From Mycobacterium sp. 852013-50091_SCH5140682 (GTDB lineage Bacteria > Actinomycetota > Actinomycetes > Mycobacteriales > Mycobacteriaceae), in the NCBI RefSeq assembly GCF_001665685.1, contig NZ_LZTB01000100.1:1-64000 (forward strand): 64,000 nucleotides of DNA, given 5' to 3'. Position 1 is the stretch's first letter, and every line of letters starts with the position of its first letter. A model generated the notes under the pieces. That model was not told the DNA's origin, did not search any database, and was given only the letters and a program-made list of their open reading frames with translations. Shown piece after piece: positions 34,625-43,898 of this stretch. Made by a program: the position numbers and the translations under genes.

Positions 34625-37063
34625 TCACGGCGGTGGCGGCGGACCGAGCACCGGCACGGTGATCGGCGGCAGGCCAGGGATCTCCACGACCGTCTGGCCG
34701 ATCTCGGGCGGCGGACCGCCCGGCAGCGGGATCGCCACCGGTGGTGGCGGCGGTGGTGGCGGGATCCCGTTGCTGATCTGGATCGTGATGATCGAGCCGG
34801 GGATGGTCTGCCCGCTGGGGGTCGTACCGACGACGGTGCCGTACTTGGCGCTGCTGTTGACCGACGCGCTGCCGTCGGCGACCTGGAAACCGGCCTCCTT
34901 CAGCCGCTGCCGCGCCGCGTTCTCGTCCAAGCCGTTGACCGTGGGCACCTGCGAGCCGGGCCCGCCGTCCACGTACCGAGGATCGGTGGGCGGCAACGCG
35001 ACCGGGCCGAAATTGTTGGCGATCGGCTTCATCGCGGTGAACCAGGTGCGGGCGGGTTCGTTACCGCCGAACAGGTTGCCGTTACCGCATTGGCGCAGCG
35101 GGAACGAGCACAGCTCACTCGGAGTGGACGAGTCGTCATAGATGTAGTTGGACGCGGCGTACTGGTTGGTGAAACCGAGGAACGCCGAGGACTTGTTGTT
35201 CTCGGTGGTGCCGGTCTTACCGGACATCGGCAGATCCCAGCCCACCGAGCCTGCTGCTCCGGCCGAGGTGCCGCCCCCGGTGTCGTCCTTGCTCATGGCG
35301 TTGGCCAGGGTGTTCGCCAAACCCTCGGGCACCACCTGCTCGCAGGTCTCGGTGGTCACCGAGACTTCCTGGCCGTGGCGGTCGACGACCTTGTCGATCG
35401 GGTTGGGCGGGCACCACATACCACCGGAAGCCAAGGTGGCGGCCACGTTCGACAGCTCGAGACCGTTCACCTCGAGCGGCCCCAGCGTGAAGGACCCGAT
35501 GTTCTGCCGCTTGACGAAATCGGCCAGGCTCTCGTTGCTGTCCGGGTCGTAATCGCGTGCCGTGCCGGGCATCGCGTAGGACCGCAGGCCCAGCTTGACG
35601 GCCATGTCGACCACTCGCTGCACGCCGATCTGCGAGATCAGCTTGGCGAACGCGGTGTTGGGCGAGGTGGCCAGCGCCTCCGTGACGCTCATCGCGCCCT
35701 TGTAGTTGCCCGCGTTCTTCACGCACCAGGTTTCCTTCGGGCAGCCAGGGGTGTCGCTGCTGCCGAGACCCTTGGCCTGGAAGAAGCCCGGCACCGGAAG
35801 GGTGGTGTTGATGCCCATTCCCATGTCCATGGCGGCGGCCGTGGTGAAGATCTTGAAGATCGATCCCGCACCATTGCCGACGAGGGAGAACGGTTGCGGC
35901 TGCATGGTTTCGCCCGCGTCGGTGTTCAGGCCGTAGGTGCGGTTGCTGGCCATCGCGACCACCGGGTGCGACGTCTTGCCCGGCTTGACCACGCTCATCA
36001 CGCTCGCGATGCCGTCGATGGTCGGGCTCGCGATACCGTCGATCGCCGACTTGACCGGCACCTGCACATCGGGATCCAGCGTCGTCTTGATCAAGTAGCC
36101 GCCCTTGGCGACCTGCTCCTTGCTCAGACCCGCCCGCGCCAGGTACTCCAGCGCGTAATCGCAGAAGAACGCCCGGTCGCCCGCGGCGATGCAGCCGCGC
36201 GGCAGCTGGTTGGGCTGCGGCAGGATGCCCAGCGGCTGCTCCTTGGCGGCCCGCAGCGCGTCGGCCTCCTGCGGGATGTTGTCGATCATCGTGTCCAGCA
36301 CCAGGTTCCGGCGGGCCAGGGCGCCGTCGGGGTTGGTGTAGGGATTGAGTGTGCTGGTCGACTGCACCATGCCCGCGAGCAGTGCGGCCTGCTGCCAGTT
36401 CAGCTCAGAGGCGTTGATGCCGAAATAAGTCTGGGCGGCGTCCTGGATGCCGTAGGAACCGTTGCCGAACGACACCAGATTCAGGTAGCGGGTGAGGATC
36501 TCGGGCTTGGTGAACGTCTTGTCCAGCGTCAGCGCCATCCGGATCTCCCGCAGCTTGCGGGCAGGCGTGGTCTCGATGGCGGCGCGGCGCTCGGCGTCGG
36601 TCTGTGCGACCACCAGCAGTTGGTAGTTCTTCACATACTGCTGTTCGAGCGTGGAGCCACCACGGGTGTCGGCGTTGCCGGACAGGTAACCGGACAGGCC
36701 GGTCAGGGTGCCCTGCCAGTCCACACCGTTATGTTCGGCAAACCGTTTGTCCTCGATGGAGACGATCGCCAGTTTCATGGTGTTTGCGATCTGATCGCTG
36801 GGTACTTCGAACCGGCGCTGCGAGTAGAGCCAGGCAATGGTGTTGCCCTTGGCGTCGACCATCGTCGACACCTGCGGCACGTCGCCTTCCACCAATGCGG
36901 CGGAGCCGTTGGCAACGACGTCGGAGGCGCGGTTGGACATCAGCCCGAATCCGCCGACGACCGGGAACATGAAGGCGGCCGCGAGGACGCTGGCTAGTAG
37001 GCAGCACCAGGCGAGCTTGATGACCGTGACCGTGGTGGGCGGTCGCGTCGGCTGGTCTGGCAT
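34625..37063 (-). CDS. ponA2: Bifunctional penicillin-binding protein PonA2 (class A PBP)
   Basis: 812 aa peptidoglycan synthase. One N-terminal helix (about 15-38). Glycosyltransferase 51 domain with the catalytic Glu in SIEDKRFAEHNGVD and RGGSTLEQQYVKN. Transpeptidase domain with SxxK in AGSIFKIF, SPN in ATSPNTAFA, and KTG in MSGKTGTTENN. A C-terminal PASTA-like domain (VPTVNGLDENAARQRL) and a Pro-rich tail follow. Divergent from whiB4 by 296 bp, the same arrangement as in other mycobacteria. Confidence 0.95.
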   Translation of the reverse strand: MPDQPTRPPTTVTVIKLAWCCLLASVLAAAFMFPVVGGFGLMSNRASDVVANGSAALVEGDVPQVSTMVDAKGNTIAWLYSQRRFEVPSDQIANTMKLAIVSIEDKRFAEHNGVDWQGTLTGLSGYLSGNADTRGGSTLEQQYVKNYQLLVVAQTDAERRAAIETTPARKLREIRMALTLDKTFTKPEILTRYLNLVSFGNGSYGIQDAAQTYFGINASELNWQQAALLAGMVQSTSTLNPYTNPDGALARRNLVLDTMIDNIPQEADALRAAKEQPLGILPQPNQLPRGCIAAGDRAFFCDYALEYLARAGLSKEQVAKGGYLIKTTLDPDVQVPVKSAIDGIASPTIDGIASVMSVVKPGKTSHPVVAMASNRTYGLNTDAGETMQPQPFSLVGNGAGSIFKIFTTAAAMDMGMGINTTLPVPGFFQAKGLGSSDTPGCPKETWCVKNAGNYKGAMSVTEALATSPNTAFAKLISQIGVQRVVDMAVKLGLRSYAMPGTARDYDPDSNESLADFVKRQNIGSFTLGPLEVNGLELSNVAATLASGGMWCPPNPIDKVVDRHGQEVSVTTETCEQVVPEGLANTLANAMSKDDTGGGTSAGAAGSVGWDLPMSGKTGTTENNKSSAFLGFTNQYAASNYIYDDSSTPSELCSFPLRQCGNGNLFGGNEPARTWFTAMKPIANNFGPVALPPTDPRYVDGGPGSQVPTVNGLDENAARQRLKEAGFQVADGSASVNSSAKYGTVVGTTPSGQTIPGSIITIQISNGIPPPPPPPPVAIPLPGGPPPEIGQTVVEIPGLPPITVPVLGPPPPP

Positions 37064-37359
37064 GGGTACAGAGTAACGACGCTTCCCTGGGGGTCCACCG
37101 GCGAGCGGATGAACGGCGTTATCACGATCTCGCTGGGGAAACGGCGTAAACGCCGCGATGCATGATCAGACTGCACGGCCGTCCCAAAAAAGTGCCTCGC
37201 AAACTGTTGCGTTAATACCCTCTGACCACCTAGCTTGGACACACAGTGCGACCCAGGTAACACAGGCTGGCGCAATGTGGCGTAGATCGCATCGGCGTTC
37301 TACACCGGAGGGCTCACCGTCGGCCATAGCGGTCGAAGGTTGGAACGAAGGGATCGCAG

Positions 37360-37722
37360 GTGTCAGATTCACGAACTGTCACGCGAAAGACGACTACGGC
37401 CACACCCAGTCCTGCTCACAGTTTGGCACACGGAGCCGAAGCCGAGGCGCGCATCGCGTGGGTGTCGCAGGCGCGTTGCAGGCAGGCTGATCCTGACGAG
37501 TTGTTCGTCCGCGGCGCGGCCCAGCGCAAAGCCGCAGTGATCTGCCGGCACTGCCCGGTGATCCTCGAATGCGGCGCCGATGCGTTGGACAACCGCGTCG
37601 AGTTCGGGGTCTGGGGCGGGATGACCGAACGCCAGCGTCGCGCGCTGCTCAAGCAGCACCCCGAAGTTGTTTCCTGGGCCGACTTCTTCGCCGCCCAGCG
37701 CAAACATCGCAGCGCTGTTTAG
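37360..37722 (+). CDS. whiB4: WhiB4-type Fe-S redox regulator
   Basis: 120 aa. Four cluster-ligand cysteines C40, C62, C65, C71 (ICRHCPVILEC), the WhiB GVWGG turn at 83-87 and a basic C-terminus for DNA binding. In mycobacteria WhiB4 holds a [4Fe-4S] cluster, senses oxidation and condenses DNA. GTG at 37360. Divergent from ponA2 and convergent with the ATPase pair. Counterpart of Rv3681c. Confidence 0.92.
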   Translation: MSDSRTVTRKTTTATPSPAHSLAHGAEAEARIAWVSQARCRQADPDELFVRGAAQRKAAVICRHCPVILECGADALDNRVEFGVWGGMTERQRRALLKQHPEVVSWADFFAAQRKHRSAV

Positions 37723-37731
37723 CGCGCCCCT

Positions 37732-38862
37732 CTAGACGGGTTCCCCGACGCCGGTGATCTGATCGGCGATCGCCCGCAACGCTTCCAGATCCGACACGTC
37801 GAACGGCAGTGATGGCACGCCGACGATCGCGACGTGCGGATTGGCTCCGGTGAACCGGGACAGCAGCCGCACCTCGCGCTTGGCGGTCTGCGCCCGGTCG
37901 GCGTGGATTCGCAATACCGCTACCGCCAGCGCGTCGGGATCCTCGGCCGCCAGGTCGTCGGCAGCCTCTTCGGCCTTTTCGGCGTGCAGATCGCTCAACG
38001 TGGGGTGGGTCCGGTTGAGGATCAACCCCGCCAGTGGCATGTTCTCCCCGGCGAGGCGGTCGACGAAGAACGACGCCTCGCGCAGCGCGTCGGGCTCGGC
38101 GGCCGACACCACAACGAACTGCGTGCCGCGACGTTTGAGCAATTCATAAGTGCGGTCAGCCTTTTCGCGGAATCCGCCGAACGTGGCGTCCAATGACTGG
38201 ACGAAACCCGCTGCGTCGGAAAGCATTTGAGAACCCAGCACGGTGGACAGGGCCTTCATCGCCAGTCCCATCGCGCCTGTGACCAACCGGCCGATACCGC
38301 GGCCCGGGGCCAGCAGCATGCGCCACAGCCGGCTGTCCATGAAGCTGCCCAACCGTTTTGGTGCGTCGAGGAAGTCCAACGCGTTGCGCGACGGCGGGGT
38401 GTCGACGACGACGAGATCCCACTTGTCCTCGGCCAACAGCTGACCGAGCTTCTCCATGGCCATGTACTCCTGCGTGCCGGCCAGCGAGGTTGCCACGGTT
38501 TGGTAGAACTGGTTCTCCAGAATGGCGTCGGCGCGGCCCGCGTCCGAATACTGGACCACCATCTCGTCGAACGTCCGGCGCATGTCCAGCATCATCGCGT
38601 GCAGTTCGCCGGTGACCTCGGGGGCCAGCGGAACCCGTTGCGGCGTATTGCCGAGATCCTTGATGCCGAGCGCCTGCGCCAGTCGTTTGGCCGGGTCGAT
38701 GGTGAGCACCACGACGGTGCGGCCGTACTCGGCAGCGCGCAGCGCCATCGCAGCCGCAGTGGTGGTCTTGCCGACACCGCCTGCGCCGCAACACACTACG
38801 ACCCGGTTGGAGGTGTCGGCGAGGATGGCGCCCATGTCGAGGGCAGCGGGTTTGGTGCTCAC
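37732..38862 (-). CDS. ArsA/GET3-family ATPase, second of a pair (BagB-like)
   Basis: 376 aa. Deviant Walker A CCGAGGVGKTTTAAAMA near 25-40, VVVLTIDPAKRLAQALG (switch) and DLVVVDTPPSRNALDFL. Pairs with the upstream ATPase gene, 2 bp away. The counterparts Rv3679-Rv3680 have been proposed to act together in anion or metabolite export and stress tolerance; I rely on memory for that. Cytosolic, no membrane segments. Confidence 0.88.
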   Translation of the reverse strand: MSTKPAALDMGAILADTSNRVVVCCGAGGVGKTTTAAAMALRAAEYGRTVVVLTIDPAKRLAQALGIKDLGNTPQRVPLAPEVTGELHAMMLDMRRTFDEMVVQYSDAGRADAILENQFYQTVATSLAGTQEYMAMEKLGQLLAEDKWDLVVVDTPPSRNALDFLDAPKRLGSFMDSRLWRMLLAPGRGIGRLVTGAMGLAMKALSTVLGSQMLSDAAGFVQSLDATFGGFREKADRTYELLKRRGTQFVVVSAAEPDALREASFFVDRLAGENMPLAGLILNRTHPTLSDLHAEKAEEAADDLAAEDPDALAVAVLRIHADRAQTAKREVRLLSRFTGANPHVAIVGVPSLPFDVSDLEALRAIADQITGVGEPV

Positions 38863-38864
38863 GG

Positions 38865-39896
38865 TTATCGGACCCCCTGTTGGGCAAGAGCTTCGGCGAG
38901 TTCGTAGAGGCTGCCCAGGTCGACACCGTCGGACAGCGCAGGCAGTTCCAAGCGCGGGACGTCGAGGGCGTCGAGCTGCTCGGCGCTCTCCGCGCGCGCC
39001 GCGAGTCGGGTGGCGTGTTGGATGGTCTCGGTGAGCAGACCGGCGAAGTCACTGTCGGACAACCTGATTCCGACTTTCTCCAAGCCTGCCCGCACCGCGT
39101 CGGCGTCGATGTCGCCGTCGGCTGCCTTGGCCAGGTCCTCGGGGGACAGGTACGCGGGGATGTTGCGGTTGACGATGACGCTGCCGATCGGCAGGCCCAG
39201 CTCGGTGAGCTCGTCGATGGCCTCAAGGGTTTCCTGGATGGGCAGGGCCTCCAGCAGGGTCACGAGATGGATCGCGGTCTGCTCCGAGTGCAGCAGCTTG
39301 ACCACGCCGTCGGCCTGCGAATGCACCGGGCCGCCCTTGGCCAGGTCCGAGACAGCCTTCGTGACGTCGAGGAACCGCGAGATGCGGCCTGTGGGAGGAG
39401 AATCGACGACGACGGCGTCGTAGGCGATGCGCTTGGCCTTCTCGCTCTTGTCGGTTCGCGTCACGATCTCTTTGATCTTCCCGGTGAGCAGCACGTCACG
39501 CAGGCCGGGCGCGATGGTGGTGGCGAATTCGATGGCACCGATGCGGCGCATCGCCCGGCCGGCCAGGCCGAGGTTGTAGAACATGTCGAGGTATTCCAGG
39601 AAAGCCGCCTCGATGTCGATGGCCAGGGCGTTGACCTGGCCGCCGCCCTCGGCGGTCGCGATCTTGACCTCCTCGTACGGCAGCGGCGGGACGTCGAACA
39701 GCTGCGCGATGCCCTGCCGTTCCTCGACCTCCACCAACAGCACCCGACGCCCGCCTGCCGCGAGGGCCAAGGCCAGGGCCGCAGCGATGGTGGATTTGCC
39801 GGTACCGCCCTTGCCCGACACGAAGTGCAGACGGGCCTTGGTCAGCCGCGACGGCCAGCTGATGTGCTTGGCCGTGCTTTCTGTGGTTGCCACCAC
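38865..39896 (-). CDS. ArsA/GET3-family ATPase, first of a pair (BagA-like)
   Basis: 343 aa. Walker A VSGKGGTGKSTIAAALAL, VLLVEVEERQGIAQLF and DAVVVDSPPTGRI. Starts with two GTG codons (39896 or 39893), either of which could be used. First gene of the leftward ATPase pair; the small DUF4177 gene diverges from it 81 bp away. Counterpart of Rv3679. See the partner gene for the proposed role. Confidence 0.87.
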   Translation of the reverse strand: MVATTESTAKHISWPSRLTKARLHFVSGKGGTGKSTIAAALALALAAGGRRVLLVEVEERQGIAQLFDVPPLPYEEVKIATAEGGGQVNALAIDIEAAFLEYLDMFYNLGLAGRAMRRIGAIEFATTIAPGLRDVLLTGKIKEIVTRTDKSEKAKRIAYDAVVVDSPPTGRISRFLDVTKAVSDLAKGGPVHSQADGVVKLLHSEQTAIHLVTLLEALPIQETLEAIDELTELGLPIGSVIVNRNIPAYLSPEDLAKAADGDIDADAVRAGLEKVGIRLSDSDFAGLLTETIQHATRLAARAESAEQLDALDVPRLELPALSDGVDLGSLYELAEALAQQGVR

Positions 39897-39977
39897 TGCA
39901 TGCTAACTGGGTTGTACTGGTGTGCTTCGCGTATGCGGGCTGCGCGCTGTGCGGGGCTCGCCCGATAAGCTCAGCCC

Positions 39978-40139
39978 ATGAGCGAACCGACCCGGTGGGA
40001 GTACGCAACCGTGCCGTTGCTGACGCACGCCACAAAACAGATTCTCGATCAGTGGGGCCAAGACGGCTGGGAGCTGGTTTCGGTGCTGCCCGGCCCGACG
40101 GGTGAACAGCATGTCGCCTACCTGAAGAGGCCGAAGTGA
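39978..40139 (+). CDS. Small DUF4177-type protein, 53 aa
   Basis: ATG at 39978 opens MSEPTRWEYATVPLL, then WGQDGWELVSVLPG and a terminal YLKRPK, the pattern of the DUF4177 small-protein family. Its stop overlaps the RidA start (GTGA), so it is coupled to that gene. Corresponds to Rv3678A by position. Function unknown. Confidence 0.85.
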   Translation: MSEPTRWEYATVPLLTHATKQILDQWGQDGWELVSVLPGPTGEQHVAYLKRPK

Positions 40140-40591
40140 CCGTCTCGCAGCGACTGACCGAACTGGGCATCGAACTGCCCGAGGTGGTGGCGCCGCTGGC
40201 CGCCTACGTGCCGGCGACCAGGACCGGGAATCTGGTGTACACGGCTGGGCAGCTGCCCATCCAGAACGGCGAGCTCGTCGCGACCGGCAAGGTCGGCACC
40301 GACGTCAGCCCCGAGCAGGCCAGTGAGCTGGCGCGCCTGTGCGGGCTCAACGCGCTGGCCGCGGTGCACGCGCTTGTGGGCATCGACTCCGTCGTCAAGG
40401 TCGTCAAGGTGGTCGGCTTCGTCGCGTCCGCTCCCGGTTTCAGCGGGCAGCCCGGCGTCGTCAACGGTGCTTCCGAACTCTTCGGCGCCGTGTTCGGCGA
40501 GGCCGGCGCACATGCGCGTTCGGCGGTCGGTGTGTCGGAGTTGCCGCGCAATGCACCTGTCGAGGTCGAAATCATCGTCGAGGTCGCGTGA
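40136..40591 (+). CDS. RidA/YjgF-family protein
   Basis: 151 aa. Reactive enamine/imine deaminase fold: LVYTAGQLPIQNG (33-45), LARLCGLNALAAVHA and VEVEIIVEVA at the end. The canonical C-terminal RVEVE arginine is not clearly kept (NAPVEVEIIV), so it may be one of the RidA subgroups without deaminase activity. GTG start with a 4-nt overlap to the upstream gene and the same coupling to the MBL gene. Counterpart of Rv3678c. Confidence 0.87.
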   Translation: MTVSQRLTELGIELPEVVAPLAAYVPATRTGNLVYTAGQLPIQNGELVATGKVGTDVSPEQASELARLCGLNALAAVHALVGIDSVVKVVKVVGFVASAPGFSGQPGVVNGASELFGAVFGEAGAHARSAVGVSELPRNAPVEVEIIVEVA

Positions 40592-41388
40592 CCTCTGGCG
40601 CGGATCTGCAGCACCCGGCCTATGGGCTGTTGAGGCCGGTCATCGAAACAGAGACGGTGTCGGCCTCGGTGCTGCTGTGCAACAACCCGGGTTTGATGAC
40701 CTTGGAGGGCACCAACACCTGGGTGTTGCGCGCGCCGGGCAGCGACGAGATGGTCATCGTCGACCCCGGCCCGGACGATGACGAGCACGTCGCCCGCATC
40801 GCCGAGCTCGGGCGGATTCCGCTGGTGCTGATCAGCCATAAACATGAAGACCACACGGGCGCGGTCGACAAGATCGTCGACGCCACGGGGGCCACGGTCC
40901 GCTCGGTGGGCAGTGGTTTCCTGCGCGGTCTCGGCGGCCCGCTCTCCGATGGCGAGGTGATCGAGGCGGCCGGCCTGCGGATCACCGTCATGGCCACACC
41001 GGGACACACCGCCGACTCGCTGAGCTTCGTGCTCGACGACGCGGTGCTGACCGCGGACACCGTGCTTGGCCGCGGCACCACCGTCATCGATACCGAAGAC
41101 GGCAGCCTGCGTGACTATCTGGAGTCACTGCGCCGGCTGCAGGGCCTGGGTGGGCGCACGGTGTTACCCGGTCACGGCCCGGAGCTGGGCGATCTGGCGG
41201 CCGTCGCGCAGATGTATCTGACACACCGCGAGGACCGCCTCAACCAGGTCCGCGGCGCACTGCGGGAACTCGGCGACGACGCGACCGCGCGTCAGGTCGT
41301 CGAGCACGTGTACACCGATGTGGATAAAAAACTGTGGCCTGCAGCCGAATGGTCGGTGCAGGCCCAGCTGGACTACCTGAGGGACTAG
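40588..41388 (+). CDS. Metallo-beta-lactamase-fold hydrolase (LACTB2-like)
   Basis: 266 aa. Zinc motif SHKHEDHTGA near 87-96, then ATPGHTADS, LTADTVLG and PGHGP, the order of MBL-fold hydrolases. A C-terminal winged-helix-like extension (TARQVVEHVYTDVDKKLW, in part) is typical of the LACTB2 group. GTG at 40588 overlaps the RidA stop. Convergent with crp, ends overlapping by 4 bp. Counterpart of Rv3677c; substrate unknown. Confidence 0.88.
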   Translation: MTSGADLQHPAYGLLRPVIETETVSASVLLCNNPGLMTLEGTNTWVLRAPGSDEMVIVDPGPDDDEHVARIAELGRIPLVLISHKHEDHTGAVDKIVDATGATVRSVGSGFLRGLGGPLSDGEVIEAAGLRITVMATPGHTADSLSFVLDDAVLTADTVLGRGTTVIDTEDGSLRDYLESLRRLQGLGGRTVLPGHGPELGDLAAVAQMYLTHREDRLNQVRGALRELGDDATARQVVEHVYTDVDKKLWPAAEWSVQAQLDYLRD

Positions 41389-42059
41389 CGGGCACGCCTT
41401 GCGAGGCGCTCGCTGTCACTGATCAGCACACTCTTGCCCTCAAGGCGGATCCAACCGCGGTGGGCGAAGTCGGCCAGTGCCTTGTTCACGGTCTCCCGTG
41501 AGGCGCCGACCAGCTGAGCGATCTCTTCCTGCGTCAGGTCGTGGGTGACGCGCAGCGCGCCGCCCTCCTGGGTGCCGAACCGCTGTGCGAGCTGCAGCAG
41601 CTGCTTGGCGACGCGCCCCGGCACGTCGGTGAAGATCAGGTCGGCCAGGTTGTTGTTGGTGCGCCGGAGGCGACGGGCGAGCACCCGCAGCAGCTGCTCG
41701 GCGATCTCGGGCCGGTCGGCGATCCAGGCCCGCAGGGCGTCGCGATCCATCGACACGGCGCGCACCTCGGTGATGGTGGTGGCGCTCGAGGTACGAGGAC
41801 CCGGGTCGAAGATCGACAGTTCACCGAACATGTCCGACGGACCCATGATGGTCAGCAGGTTCTCCCGGCCGTCCGGCGAGCGGCGGCCGATCTTCACCTT
41901 GCCGGAGATGATGATGTACAGCCGGTCACCGGGCTCGCCTTCGGCGAACACGGTATGCCCGCGCGGGAAGTCGACTGGCTGCAGCTGCTTGGTGAGCGCT
42001 GATACGGCGGTGGGTTCGACTCCCTGGAAGATTCCGGCCCTGGCCAGGATCTCGTCCAC
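41385..42059 (-). CDS. crp: cAMP receptor protein Crp
   Basis: 224 aa. N-terminal cyclic-nucleotide domain with the phosphate-binding cassette FGELSIFDPGPRTSSATT (about 77-94). C-terminal winged helix with recognition motif TQEEIAQLVGASRETVNKAL (in part). GTG start at 42059. Counterpart of Rv3676 and of corynebacterial GlxR, which binds TGTGA-N6-TCACA. Candidate sites in this window lie upstream of acs (50192), at the Ms1 gene (51407) and, weaker, at the permease operon (4089). Confidence 0.95.
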   Translation of the reverse strand: MDEILARAGIFQGVEPTAVSALTKQLQPVDFPRGHTVFAEGEPGDRLYIIISGKVKIGRRSPDGRENLLTIMGPSDMFGELSIFDPGPRTSSATTITEVRAVSMDRDALRAWIADRPEIAEQLLRVLARRLRRTNNNLADLIFTDVPGRVAKQLLQLAQRFGTQEGGALRVTHDLTQEEIAQLVGASRETVNKALADFAHRGWIRLEGKSVLISDSERLARRAR

Positions 42060-42149
42060 GTTGTTCCTCTTAAGGTGTCGGGTGGTATTGACCCTCTATT
42101 GACAATTCGTGATCAGTCTAGAGGTACGCGGTTTCGCGACTAGCCCACG

Positions 42150-42383
42150 CTACACACGATTGGCATGGCGAGTCGTGTGAAATCCGGGATTCGTCGCGTG
42201 CTGGCTGTACCCCCGCGTGGGCAAACGGTCGCCGTCGAGGCTCGCGAGCCGCCGCTGCAGACCGTTCAGCGTGTCGCGCCTACCGGCCGGGCGCTCGGTG
42301 GCGAGCCAATTCTCGAGCCGGCCGAGCCCCACCGCCACCAGCATCAGCAAGGCGGGGACGAGCGCCACCAGCAACCACGACAC
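42150..42383 (-). CDS. Small membrane protein next to crp
   Basis: 77 aa. GTG start at 42383; an N-terminal helix (about 2-20, WLLVALVPALLMLVAVGLG) and a basic, Arg-rich cytosolic tail. Position and direction match Rv3675, a small putative membrane protein between nth and crp. Divergent from nth by 43 bp. Function unknown. Confidence 0.7.
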   Translation of the reverse strand: MSWLLVALVPALLMLVAVGLGRLENWLATERPAGRRDTLNGLQRRLASLDGDRLPTRGYSQHATNPGFHTTRHANRV

Positions 42384-42426
42384 AAGGGTGAAGTAAACAC
42401 GGCGTAGGTCTCAGGGAGGTCACGAA

Positions 42427-43254
42427 ATGCCACCAGGTCCGCTGCCGGGTGTGTCGGAGGGAATCAGTACGCTGGCAAGGGTGAGCGCGGGTGCCGTCCG
42501 AACTGGGAAAACAGCCCGTCCCAAAAAATGGGACACCGAGACGCACCTTGGCCTGGTCCGGCGCGCCAGACGCATGAATCGTGAACTGGCCCAGGCATTT
42601 CCGCATGTGTACTGCGAGCTGGACTTCACCAACCCGCTCGAGCTCGCCGTCGCCACCATCCTGTCGGCGCAGAGCACCGACAAGCGCGTCAACCTGACCA
42701 CGCCCGCGCTGTTCCTCAAATACCGCACCGCGCTGGACTACGCGCAGGCCGACCGCACCGAGATGGAAGAGCTGATCCGGCCGACCGGTTTCTACCGCAA
42801 CAAGACCACGTCGCTCATCCGGCTGGGGCAGGAGTTGGTCGAGCGTTTCGACGGCCAGGTGCCCGCCACAATGGAAGACCTGGTGACGCTGCCTGGCATC
42901 GGACGCAAGACCGCCAACGTGATCCTGGGTAACGCCTTCGACATCCCCGGCATCACCGTCGACACCCATTTCGGCAGGCTCGTGCGGCGCTGGCGCTGGA
43001 CCGAGGAGGAAGATCCGGTCAAGGTCGAGTTCGCCGTCGGCGAGCTGATCGAACGCAGCGAGTGGACGCTGCTCAGCCACCGCGTGATCTTTCATGGGCG
43101 CCGCGTCTGCCATGCCCGCAAACCCGCCTGCGGCGTGTGCGTACTGGCCAAGGACTGCCCGTCGTTCGGTACTGGTCCCACCGATCCACTCGTCGCCGCC
43201 CCGCTGGTCAAAGGCCCCGAGACCGAGCACCTGCTGGCTCTCGCCGGGCTGTGA
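42427..43254 (+). CDS. nth: Endonuclease III
   Basis: DNA glycosylase/AP lyase for oxidised pyrimidines. Helix-hairpin-helix LPGIGRKTANVIL with the catalytic Lys earlier in AQSTDKRVN, catalytic Asp in TVDTHFGRL, and the [4Fe-4S] ligands C-x6-C-x2-C-x5-C (CHARKPACGVCVLAKDC). The frame opens at 42427 (275 aa), but family length suggests a start at the GTG at 42481 (257 aa); both keep the whole domain. Counterpart of Rv3674c. Confidence 0.93.
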   Translation: MPPGPLPGVSEGISTLARVSAGAVRTGKTARPKKWDTETHLGLVRRARRMNRELAQAFPHVYCELDFTNPLELAVATILSAQSTDKRVNLTTPALFLKYRTALDYAQADRTEMEELIRPTGFYRNKTTSLIRLGQELVERFDGQVPATMEDLVTLPGIGRKTANVILGNAFDIPGITVDTHFGRLVRRWRWTEEEDPVKVEFAVGELIERSEWTLLSHRVIFHGRRVCHARKPACGVCVLAKDCPSFGTGPTDPLVAAPLVKGPETEHLLALAGL

Positions 43255-43898
43255 AGGCTTCGACCCGCTGGACCATCGCCGTGCTGGTGGTCCTGGTGGC
43301 CTTGGGGACGGCGTTCTGGATGCAGATGCGCGACGTCCCGAGCGCGGGCGTCGCGCCTGCGGCAGGCCGCGATCACCGCGATGCCGACACCCCGCAGGCC
43401 CTCGCCGGCCCGCGCGCCCGAGCGGCCCTGCCGCCGTGCCCGTCGCCGGGGCAAGGTCCGGGGCCGCAGGCCCTGTCCGGTATCACGCTGCAGTGTGCGG
43501 GTGACGGCGCCGCGGTCGACGTGGCTCGCGCGCTCGCCGGACGCACGGTGGTGCTGAACCTGTGGGCGTATTGGTGTGGGCCGTGCGCCGACGAACTGCC
43601 CGCGATGGCGGAGTATCAGCGCCGCATGGGGTCTGACCTCGTGGTGGTCACCGTGCACCAGGACGAGAACGAGGCAGCCGCGCTGCTGCGGCTGGCCGAA
43701 CTCGGTGTTCGGCTGCCGACTCTGCAGGACGGTCGTCGGCTGATCGCCGCCGCTCTGCGGGTGCCCAACGTGATGCCTGCGACGGTGGTGCTGCGCGCAG
43801 ACGGTAGCGTGGCCGGAATCGTGCCGCGGCCCTTCTCCAACGCTGATGAGATCGCCGCGGCGGTGTCGGAGAAATTGGGCCAAGGAGCAGCGCGTTGA
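43251..43898 (+). CDS. Membrane-anchored TlpA-like thioredoxin
   Basis: 215 aa. N-terminal signal anchor (about 7-24), a linker, then a thioredoxin fold with active site WAYWCGPCADELPAM near 105-119 and the cis-Pro region NVMPATVVL. Predicted outside the membrane, where it would reduce disulfides or heme-protein cysteines. GTG at 43251 overlaps the nth stop by 4 nt. Counterpart of Rv3673c. It leads into the Nudix gene by another 4-nt overlap. Confidence 0.88.
   Translation: MKASTRWTIAVLVVLVALGTAFWMQMRDVPSAGVAPAAGRDHRDADTPQALAGPRARAALPPCPSPGQGPGPQALSGITLQCAGDGAAVDVARALAGRTVVLNLWAYWCGPCADELPAMAEYQRRMGSDLVVVTVHQDENEAAALLRLAELGVRLPTLQDGRRLIAAALRVPNVMPATVVLRADGSVAGIVPRPFSNADEIAAAVSEKLGQGAAR

Noticed and set aside
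34364..36997. 877-aa rightward open frame opposite ponA2
   Set aside because: Shadow of ponA2, with typical Arg/His/Gly-rich antisense composition and no domain.
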